Shown here: positions 8,423-15,132 of the stretch, piece by piece
Layout of the letters: each line of letters begins with the position of its first letter
How positions within the stretch are numbered: the stretch's first letter is position 1
NCBI RefSeq assembly: GCF_900078305.2
Contig: NZ_LT546028.1
Span: 248,001 to 312,000 of the forward strand
Source: Corynebacterium bouchesdurhonense
GTDB taxonomy: Bacteria; Actinomycetota; Actinomycetes; Mycobacteriales; Mycobacteriaceae
Reading direction: 5' to 3'
DNA length: 64,000 nucleotides
The notes under the pieces: model-generated
Seen by the model: the letters and a program-made list of their open reading frames with translations, nothing else
Told to the model about the DNA's origin: nothing
The model's database searches: none
Translations under genes and position numbers: made by a program

Positions 8423-10651
8423 CTAGTCGCGGTCCCAGCTGCGGCCGCGGCCGCCACGGTCATCGCGGTCATCGCGTCCGCGACCGCCACGGTAGCCACC
8501 GCGATCGCCTCGGTCCCCACGCCCGCGGTCGTCCCGGTCATCGCGCCCGCGTCCGCCGCGGAAGCCGTCGCGGCCCCCGCGTCCACCGCGGTAACCGTCG
8601 CCGTCGCGGAAACCGCGGCCGCCCCGATCGCCGCGGCCACCGCGGTCACGCGGCGGCGCACCGTGGTCGCGCTGGATGTTGATCAGCTGGCCGGAGATGC
8701 GGGTGTCCTCCAACCTGTCGAGCACCGCCTGGTCCAAGTTCTTGGGCAGCTCCACCAGGGTGAAGTCACCGCCGATGGTGATCCGGCCGAAGTCCTTGGA
8801 GTTCAGGCCGCCCTCGTTGGCCAGGGCACCCACGATGGCGCCCGGACGCACGTGCTGGCGCTTGCCCACGTCGAGGCGGTAGGTGTCAAAGTTCTCGTTG
8901 TCGCCCTCAAAGCGGCCGCGGCCCCGCTCGCGGCGGTCGTCGCGGTCGAAGCGGTCCCGGTCGCGCCGCCCACCGCGGTCCCGGTCGCGGCGGTCGTCGC
9001 GGTCGAAGCGCTCGCGGTCGCGGCGGTCGCGCTTGTCCTTCGGCGGCTCCTTCATCAAGAACTCGTCGCCCGCCTGCGCCTGGGTGGCCAGCGCCGCGGC
9101 GATATCGTCCATCGGTACGTTGTTGGCCGCGGAGTACTCGCGCACCATGGACTTGAACACCTGCAGGTCGGACTCCTCCAGGGAGGCCGTGATGGAGTCC
9201 ATGAACTTGCCCTTGCGGGACTCGTTCACCTCATCCACCGTCGGCAGGTCCATCTCGTCGATGGTCGCGTTCGTCACGCGCTCGATGGAGCGCAGCATGC
9301 GACGCTCGCGCGGGGTGACAAAGAGGATGGCCTCGCCGGAACGGCCCGCGCGGCCGGTGCGGCCGATGCGGTGGACGTAGCTCTCCGTGTCGTTCGGGAT
9401 GTCGTAGTTCAGCACGTGGCTGATGCGCTCCACATCCAGGCCGCGGGCGGCTACGTCGGTGGCAACCAGGATGTCCAGCCGACCGTCGCGAAGCTGGTCC
9501 ACGGTGCGCTCGCGCTGCGCCTGGGCAATATCGCCGTTGATGGCGGCCGCGGAGAACCCGCGGGCGCGCAGCTTCTCGGCCAGCTCCTCGGTCTCGTTCT
9601 TCGTGCGCACGAACACGATCATCGCCTCGAACTCCGTCACCTCGAGGATGCGGGTCATGGCGTCGAGCTTGTTGCGGTGCGCGGTGTAAAGGTAGCGCTG
9701 GGTGATGTTGGTGTTGGTGCGCGTCTCGCTCTTGACGGTCACCTCTACCGGCTCGTTGAGGTACTGCTTGGAAATGCGTCGGATTGCCCCCGGCATGGTT
9801 GCCGAGAACAGGGCCACCTGCTTGTCTTCCGGGGTGTCCTCGAGGATGCGCTCCACATCCTCCTGGAAGCCCATGTTGAGCATCTCGTCCGCCTCGTCCA
9901 GCACCAGGAAGCGCAGGTTGGAGATATCCAGCGAGCCCTTCTCTAGGTGGTCGATCACGCGGCCCGGCGTACCCACAATCACCTGAGCGCCGCGCCGCAG
10001 CCCGGAGAGCTGGATGCCGTACGCCTGGCCGCCGTAGATCGGCAGGATGTGCACCCCGCCGAGGTGGTCGGCGAAGGACTGGAAGGAGTCGGACACCTGC
10101 AGTGCCAGCTCGCGGGTGGGCGCGAGTACCAGCGCCTGCGGGTGGCGCTGCTTGGGGTCGATCTGGGAGAGCACCGGCAGCGCGAACGCGGCGGTCTTGC
10201 CCGTACCGGTCTGCGCGAGACCGACCACGTCGCGGCCTTCCATCAGCAGCGGGATGGTCTCCGCCTGGATCGGGGAGGGCTGCTCGAAGCCGACGCGCTT
10301 CACCGCGTCCACAACCCGCTCGGGCAGGCCCAAGTTTTCAAACCCGTGCGCGTCGTCGCCGGTCTCCTCCGCCGGCTCGGCCTCCTCCGCCGGCTCGGCC
10401 TCTTCTGCAGCAGGCTCCTGCGGCTCGTCAGCAGTTACACCGACAACATCGGCGACGCTCAGAATCTGCTCAGTCTCTTCAGTTTCGGCGTTGGCTGCGG
10501 CATCCACAGCGCCGGTGAGATCAGAAGCTCCCGCATCCCTGGTGTCCTCTGCGGCCTGCTCGGCCGCGACATCCTGCGGGTTTTCCTGATTTTCCGACAT
10601 GTTCACATCCGGCTCATTTTCGCCGCCGGTGGCGTTTTCGGAATTCATCAT
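8423..10651 (-). CDS. deaD: DEAD-box ATP-dependent RNA helicase with RGG tail
   Basis: A 742-aa DeaD/CsdA-type RNA helicase for ribosome assembly, RNA decay or cold adaptation. Order: an acidic N-terminal leader (about 1-100), a Q-motif region FENLGLPERV, AQTGTGKT, PTRELAL, DEADEML, SATMP, HRIGRTGRAGR, an Arg/Asp-rich linker, a DbpA-like RNA-binding domain (about 590-680), then a glycine-arginine tail of about 70 residues rich in RGG and RDDRD repeats. Two adjacent ATGs exist (10651 and 10648); AAGG lies just upstream and spaces better for 10648. The long disordered charged segments are typical of helicases that form RNA condensates. Confidence 0.93.
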   Translation of the reverse strand: MMNSENATGGENEPDVNMSENQENPQDVAAEQAAEDTRDAGASDLTGAVDAAANAETEETEQILSVADVVGVTADEPQEPAAEEAEPAEEAEPAEETGDDAHGFENLGLPERVVDAVKRVGFEQPSPIQAETIPLLMEGRDVVGLAQTGTGKTAAFALPVLSQIDPKQRHPQALVLAPTRELALQVSDSFQSFADHLGGVHILPIYGGQAYGIQLSGLRRGAQVIVGTPGRVIDHLEKGSLDISNLRFLVLDEADEMLNMGFQEDVERILEDTPEDKQVALFSATMPGAIRRISKQYLNEPVEVTVKSETRTNTNITQRYLYTAHRNKLDAMTRILEVTEFEAMIVFVRTKNETEELAEKLRARGFSAAAINGDIAQAQRERTVDQLRDGRLDILVATDVAARGLDVERISHVLNYDIPNDTESYVHRIGRTGRAGRSGEAILFVTPRERRMLRSIERVTNATIDEMDLPTVDEVNESRKGKFMDSITASLEESDLQVFKSMVREYSAANNVPMDDIAAALATQAQAGDEFLMKEPPKDKRDRRDRERFDRDDRRDRDRGGRRDRDRFDRDDRRERGRGRFEGDNENFDTYRLDVGKRQHVRPGAIVGALANEGGLNSKDFGRITIGGDFTLVELPKNLDQAVLDRLEDTRISGQLINIQRDHGAPPRDRGGRGDRGGRGFRDGDGYRGGRGGRDGFRGGRGRDDRDDRGRGDRGDRGGYRGGRGRDDRDDRGGRGRSWDRD
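8430..8670 (-). repeat. RGG/RDD-encoding low-complexity repeat
   Basis: Imperfect short repeats of cgcggtc/ccgcgg type encode the Arg-Gly-Gly and Arg-Asp-Asp-Arg-Asp tail of the DEAD-box helicase. A second Arg/Asp block lies at about 8920-9040. Such tracts are prone to length variation by slippage. Confidence 0.7.
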
Positions 10652-10701
10652 TGCCTTGCCACCCTACGCCACATGCCCGCTGTTCTGCTATTTCTCGGTT
10701 T

Positions 10702-10729
10702 GGGAGCACGTTTGCTTGTCGACGCCCCC
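10702..10729 (-). repeat. Dispersed stem-loop repeat, copy 2
   Basis: GGGAGC, a core ending TTTGCTTGTCGAC, then GCCCCC. Intergenic between the DEAD-box helicase and the citrate-type transporter, upstream of both divergent genes. Confidence 0.7.
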
Positions 10730-10784
10730 TTCACACCACCTCCCCACCCATGACCGCGGTCATGCTCGAGCGGTGACTGTGATT

Positions 10785-10790
10785 TAGGAT
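10785..10790 (+). promoter_or_regulatory. -10 box TAGGAT of the citrate-type transporter
   Basis: The hexamer ends 7 nt before the ATG at 10798 and overlaps the earlier ATG at 10789, which argues for 10798 as a leaderless start. Confidence 0.5.
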
Positions 10791-10797
10791 GCACCTC

Positions 10798-12147
10798 ATG
10801 ACTTCATCGCTGGCGCTGACCCTGATCGGGCTGACCATCATCGTGGTCACGGTGGGCCTCCTCCTCACGGGCAAGACGCACCCCATCGTGGCCATGACCC
10901 TCATCCCCATCATCGGCGCGGTGCTCACCGGCGCCGGCGTGGCCGAGATCTCGGACTTCTACCTCGAAGGCCTCGACCGCGTCATGAAGGTCGTGGTGAT
11001 GTTCATCTTCGCCATCATCTACTTCGGCGTCCTTTCCGACGTCGGCCTGTTCGACCCGGTAATCGCCAAACTCATCCGCTTCACTCGCGGCGATGTCGTC
11101 CGCGTCACCCTCGGCACCGCCGCGATCGCCATCGTGGCGCACCTGGACGGCTCCGGCTCCACCACGTTCCTGCTCACCATCCCGGCGCTCCTGCCCCTCT
11201 ACGAGGCGATGGGCCTGTCGCGATACACCTTGATCACCATCGTGGCCCTGTCCGCCTCCGTGATGAACATGCTGCCGTGGGGCGGGCCCGTCGGCCGCGC
11301 GAGCTCCGTCATCGGCCCCTCGCCCAACGAGATCTGGGCGCACTTGCTGCCGATGCAGGGCGTGGCCATTGTCATGGTCTTCATCGTCGCGGCGGTGTTC
11401 GGCATCGTGGAGCGCCGCCGCACCCGAGGCGCCGACGGCAGTTCGGGGCGCGTGGATGTGCACGAGATCGCCGACCAGTTCCTCAGCACCCAGGCTGAGC
11501 AGCGCGCCCGCCTGGACCTGAAGCTGCGCCAGGGCACGTGGGTCACCTGGGCCAACTCCATCATCACCCTAGCCCTGATCGGACTGCTCGTCTCCGGCAT
11601 GGTCTCACCGGCCCCGGCCTTCCTCGTCGGCACGGCGGTGCTGCTCGTGCTGAACTTTCCATCCATGGAGGGCCAGAACGATGTCTTGCGTCGCCACGCG
11701 CCCACTGCCCTATCCATGGCCGGCGTCATCCTCGCCGCAGCCATGTTCCTGGGCATCCTTGACGGCACGGGTATGCTGGAGGAAATCGCGCTGTCCCTGA
11801 TCGCCATCCTGCCGGCTGCCGTAGGCCCATACATCCACGTCATCGTCGGCCTGCTGGGCGTACCGCTGGACCTGGCCACCTCCACGGACGCCTACTACTT
11901 CTCCGTGTTGCCCATCGTGCAGCAAACCGCCGCGGCCTTCGACGTCTCCGGCATGGGTGCCGCCTCCGCCATGATCGTGGGCAACGTGATCGGCACTTTC
12001 GTCAGCCCCTTCTCCCCCGCCCTCTGGCTGGCGCTGGGCCTGGCCCGTGGCGAGATGGGCAAGTACATCCGCCTCGCCTTCCCACTGTGCTGGGGCTTCT
12101 CGGTGGTGCTGGTGCTCGGCGGCTGGGCCTTCGGCCTCTTCGCCTAA
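10798..12147 (+). CDS. CitMHS-family citrate/metal symporter
   Basis: A 449-aa transporter with about 11-12 hydrophobic segments, matching the CitM/CitH family that carries metal-citrate complexes with protons. The family-typical HLDGSGSTTFLLTIPALLPLY lies in the first half and MLPWGGPVGRA follows. A cytoplasmic charged loop of about 50 residues separates the halves (ERRRTRGADG to RQGTW). It would import citrate as a carbon source. Start 10798 is chosen over 10789 because a -10 box overlaps the latter. The permease gene follows with a short gap. Confidence 0.85.
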   Translation: MTSSLALTLIGLTIIVVTVGLLLTGKTHPIVAMTLIPIIGAVLTGAGVAEISDFYLEGLDRVMKVVVMFIFAIIYFGVLSDVGLFDPVIAKLIRFTRGDVVRVTLGTAAIAIVAHLDGSGSTTFLLTIPALLPLYEAMGLSRYTLITIVALSASVMNMLPWGGPVGRASSVIGPSPNEIWAHLLPMQGVAIVMVFIVAAVFGIVERRRTRGADGSSGRVDVHEIADQFLSTQAEQRARLDLKLRQGTWVTWANSIITLALIGLLVSGMVSPAPAFLVGTAVLLVLNFPSMEGQNDVLRRHAPTALSMAGVILAAAMFLGILDGTGMLEEIALSLIAILPAAVGPYIHVIVGLLGVPLDLATSTDAYYFSVLPIVQQTAAAFDVSGMGAASAMIVGNVIGTFVSPFSPALWLALGLARGEMGKYIRLAFPLCWGFSVVLVLGGWAFGLFA

Positions 12148-12181
12148 CCGGTACCGATATGCTCAAAAGGTGCACAGGCCG

Positions 12182-13582
12182 ATGACTTCCCCCGCCGTAC
12201 CCGCCAAGCCGCCCCAGAGTGCGCGCGGCCTCACCCACCGCCACATCCACTTCATCGCGCTCGGTTCCGCGATCGGCACCGGCCTGTTCTACGGCTCGGC
12301 CGGCGCCATCCAGGCCGCGGGCCCGAGCGTGCTGCTGGTCTACCTCCTCGGCGGCGCGGTGGTGTACTTCATGCTGCGCGCCCTGGGTGAGATGAGCGTG
12401 CGCCACCCCGTGCGCGGCTCCTTCGCCGTGTACTGCCGCGAACACCTGGGCGGCCTGGGCGGCTACATCACAGGGTGGATGTTCGCCTTCGAGATGATGA
12501 TCGTGTGCTTGGCAGACCTCACCGCCATCGGCATTTACATGAAGCTGTGGTTCCCCGCCACACCATCGTGGGTGTGGATCGCGGTCACGCTGCTCGTCAT
12601 CGGCGCAGCCAACCTGGCAAGCGTGCGGTGGTTCGGCGAGCTGGAGTTCGCCTTCACCATTATCAAAGTCGGCGCTGTGGTGGCCATGATCCTCGGCGGT
12701 GCCGCCATCCTGGCGTTCAACCTCGGCGAGAACCCGGAGCTCACCGGCATAGACAACCTCTGGAATGACGGCGGGTTCTTCCCAAACGGCGTCCAGGGCA
12801 TGATCGCCGCCTTCATCCTCGTGCTCTTTGCCTTTGGCGGCACGGAGATCATCGGCGTGGCCGGCACCGAGGCGGATGACCCGGATAGGGCCATCCCCAA
12901 GGCCGTCAACACCGTCCCCGCGCGCATCCTGCTCTTCTACGTCCTGGCCATCCTGGTCATCCTCATGCTCAACCCGTGGCGCACCATCGACGGCGAGCAG
13001 TCCCCTTTCGTGCAGATCTTCTCCACCCTCGGCGTGTCCTGGGCCGCGGGCCTGCTCAACCTCGTCGTAATCACGGCGGCCCTGTCCGCCATCAACGCGG
13101 ACCTCTTCGGCACCGGCCGCGTCCTCACTGGCCTGGCCAAGGAGGGACTCGCGCCGAAGGCGATGAGCCGCACGGTGCGCGACATCCCCGTGATGACCAC
13201 CGCGTCCCTCCTGCTAGTGCTCATCCTCGGCGTGGTGCTCAACGCCGCCTTCCCCAACGTCTTTGAAACCATCGCCGCGCTCGCAACCTTCGCCACCGTC
13301 TTTGTGTGGCTGATGATCCTCCTCGCACACCTTGCTTCTCGACACAACATGACCCCCGACCAGGTCGAAGCCCTGCGCTTCCCCGTCCCGTTCTGGCCCT
13401 ACGGCCAGTGGTTCGCTGTGGCGTTCATCCTCTTCACCTTCGGCATCATGGCGTGGCTGCCGCAGTACCACCTGGCGCTCGCGGTCGGCGTGGGCTTCCT
13501 GGTCCTGATGACGGCCCTGTACTTCATCACGGGCCGGAACAAGGCGGTCGCGCCCGCGGCTTCCGCGCACAATCGGAAGTAA
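12182..13582 (+). CDS. APC-family amino-acid permease
   Basis: A 466-aa amino acid-polyamine-organocation permease with 12 hydrophobic segments. The N-terminal ALGSAIGTGLFYGSAGAIQAAGP block is the substrate-binding helix-1 signature, and GELEFAFTIIKV is the helix-6/7 region shared with CycA, ProY and AroP. The substrate (D-serine/alanine/glycine or another amino acid) cannot be fixed from sequence. The ATG at 12182 has AAAAGG 11 nt upstream. A GTG at 12170, 6 nt behind a TATGCT box, is an alternative leaderless start. Confidence 0.85.
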   Translation: MTSPAVPAKPPQSARGLTHRHIHFIALGSAIGTGLFYGSAGAIQAAGPSVLLVYLLGGAVVYFMLRALGEMSVRHPVRGSFAVYCREHLGGLGGYITGWMFAFEMMIVCLADLTAIGIYMKLWFPATPSWVWIAVTLLVIGAANLASVRWFGELEFAFTIIKVGAVVAMILGGAAILAFNLGENPELTGIDNLWNDGGFFPNGVQGMIAAFILVLFAFGGTEIIGVAGTEADDPDRAIPKAVNTVPARILLFYVLAILVILMLNPWRTIDGEQSPFVQIFSTLGVSWAAGLLNLVVITAALSAINADLFGTGRVLTGLAKEGLAPKAMSRTVRDIPVMTTASLLLVLILGVVLNAAFPNVFETIAALATFATVFVWLMILLAHLASRHNMTPDQVEALRFPVPFWPYGQWFAVAFILFTFGIMAWLPQYHLALAVGVGFLVLMTALYFITGRNKAVAPAASAHNRK

Positions 13583-13591
13583 AGGGGCATG

Positions 13592-13620
13592 ATGGGGTTT
13601 GTAGGTAATACGAACCCCAT
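13592..13620. promoter_or_regulatory. 29-bp near-perfect palindrome upstream of ldh
   Basis: Arms of 12 bp (ATGGGGTTTGTA and TACGAACCCCAT) match at 11 of 12 positions around a 5-bp centre, GGTAA. It starts 10 bp after the permease stop and ends 38 bp before the ldh start. A TAATAC hexamer sits in its centre, so repressor binding would block a promoter there. No T-run follows on plus, which disfavours a terminator. Confidence 0.6.
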
Positions 13621-13658
13621 TGCCGCGTAGCCGGCGAGGAGAGAAGGGAACGAACCCG

Positions 13659-14651
13659 ATGACTGCCCCCACCAACCAGAACCAGCAGCCCGTCACCCCG
13701 GGCACCAAGGTCGTCCTCATCGGCGCAGGCGCCGTGGGCATCGCCTACGCCTACGCGCTTTTGAACCAGGGCTTGACTGACCACCTGGCCATCATCGACC
13801 TCAACGAGGAGCTGACCTGGGGGCAGGTCGAGGACCTCAGCCACTCCGTGCCGTTCAGCGGCAACAACATCAAGGTTTCCGTGGGCACGTACGAGGACTG
13901 CCGCGACGCGGCCCTCATTGTCAACTGCGCCGGTGTCGCCCAGCGCGACGGCGAGACCCGCCTGGACCTGGTGGCCCGCAACGTGAAGATCTTCGATTCC
14001 ATCAACTCGCAGATCATGGCCAACGGCTTCAACGGTATCTACCTGGTGGCCACCAACCCGGTGGACGTGCTCACCTACGTCACCTGGAAGCAGACCGGCC
14101 TGCCGTCCAACCAGGTCATCGGCTCCGGCACCGTGCTGGACACCGCCCGCTGGCGCCACAACCTCAGCAAGCACTTCGACATCGCCCCGTCCGCCATCCA
14201 CAGCTACATCATCGGCGAGCACGGCGATTCCGAGCTGCCCGTGATCTCCACCGGCTCCGTGGCCGGCGTACCCCTGGAGAGCATCCTCGACGACGAGGCG
14301 AAGCAGGACCCCGAGATCTACACCAAGATCGACGAGATGTTTGTGCGCACCCGCGACGCGGCCTACGACATCATCAAGGCCAAGGGCAACACCTCCTTCG
14401 GCATCGGCTCGGCGCTCGCCCGCATCACCAAGGCGATCCTGCGCAACGAGGACGTGGCCCTGCCGGTCTCCGCGCTGGTCAACGGCGAGTACACCCACAG
14501 CGACATCTACATCGGCACCCCGACCGTGCTCAACCGCAGCGGCGTGCGCAACGTAGTCGAGCTCCGCCTTTCCGAGGACGAGTTTGCCAAGTTCGACGCC
14601 TCCGCCAAGACCCTGCGCGAGGTCGTCGAATCCACCGGCCTGACCGACTAG
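13659..14651 (+). CDS. ldh: L-lactate dehydrogenase
   Basis: A 330-aa NAD-dependent L-lactate dehydrogenase that reduces pyruvate to lactate under oxygen limitation. It shows the Rossmann motif GAGAVGIAYAYAL, NAD-binding Asp in AIIDLNE, the active-site Arg loop AQRDGETRLDL, ATNPVDVLTY, and the catalytic His in IGEHGDSELP. Start ATG 13659 follows GAGAAGGGA. The frame is open to 13620, but the upstream codons lack a ribosome-binding site. A 29-bp palindrome upstream is a likely operator. Confidence 0.95.
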   Translation: MTAPTNQNQQPVTPGTKVVLIGAGAVGIAYAYALLNQGLTDHLAIIDLNEELTWGQVEDLSHSVPFSGNNIKVSVGTYEDCRDAALIVNCAGVAQRDGETRLDLVARNVKIFDSINSQIMANGFNGIYLVATNPVDVLTYVTWKQTGLPSNQVIGSGTVLDTARWRHNLSKHFDIAPSAIHSYIIGEHGDSELPVISTGSVAGVPLESILDDEAKQDPEIYTKIDEMFVRTRDAAYDIIKAKGNTSFGIGSALARITKAILRNEDVALPVSALVNGEYTHSDIYIGTPTVLNRSGVRNVVELRLSEDEFAKFDASAKTLREVVESTGLTD

Positions 14652-14664
14652 TCTCCGCTCACCC

Positions 14665-14689
14665 AAAAGCCTCCTCCGGGGGGCTTTTT
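14665..14689 (+). terminator. Intrinsic terminator of ldh
   Basis: aaaagcc and ggctttt arms around a short C-rich/G-rich loop, followed by a T-run. It merges directly into copy 3 of the dispersed repeat. Confidence 0.75.
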
Positions 14690-14710
14690 GCTTATCGACG
14701 CCTCCCTCCC
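14678..14710 (-). repeat. Dispersed stem-loop repeat, copy 3
   Basis: GGGGGGC, the complement of core GTCGATAAGCAAAAA (one extra A), then GCCTCCC. Intergenic, sharing its left stem with the ldh terminator. Confidence 0.75.
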
Positions 14711-14720
14711 CCGCTTCCCC

Positions 14721-14726
14721 TAAGTT
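14721..14726 (+). promoter_or_regulatory. -10 box TAAGTT of the NUDIX/helicase unit
   Basis: The hexamer ends 7 nt before the ATG at 14734 with no Shine-Dalgarno between, as for the other apparently leaderless genes here. Confidence 0.5.
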
Positions 14727-14733
14727 AAACAGC

Positions 14734-15129
14734 ATGGCGAAACACATCGATGTCGTTGGAGCCGTCATCGTCCGCGACGGGCTGGTCCTGGCTGCCCGAC
14801 GCGGCCCCGCTATGTCCATGGCGGGCTTGTGGGAGTTCCCCGGCGGCAAGATCGAGGCTGGCGAAACCAAGCAGGAATCCCTCGCCCGAGAGATCAGCGA
14901 GGAGCTCGGGGTAGCCATCGAGGTCGGCGAACACATCGTCACCACAAGTTACGAATACGGCTTCGGAACGGTGAACCTCTCGACGTACTACTGCGCGCTG
15001 GATGACTCGACCCCAGTAGCCCGCGAGCACGCCGAGCTTCGGTGGGTGGAACCTCGCCAGCTGCTCTCGCTCGAATGGGCGCCTGCCGACGTGGAGGCAG
15101 TCAACCTCGTCGTTTCGAGGTTCGGATAG
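14734..15129 (+). CDS. NUDIX hydrolase (MutT-like), first gene of helicase cassette
   Basis: A 131-aa MutT-type NUDIX pyrophosphohydrolase. The Nudix box spans about residues 34-56, from GGKIEAGE to REISEELG, with all Glu ligands present. It would hydrolyse a nucleoside diphosphate derivative such as an oxidised dNTP. Only 3 bp separate its stop from the next ATG, so it is coupled to the large PLD/helicase gene. NUDIX domains are, to my knowledge, found next to or fused with DUF3427 helicases, so the pair probably acts together rather than this being housekeeping MutT. Confidence 0.88.
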   Translation: MAKHIDVVGAVIVRDGLVLAARRGPAMSMAGLWEFPGGKIEAGETKQESLAREISEELGVAIEVGEHIVTTSYEYGFGTVNLSTYYCALDDSTPVAREHAELRWVEPRQLLSLEWAPADVEAVNLVVSRFG

Positions 15130-15132
15130 ACG

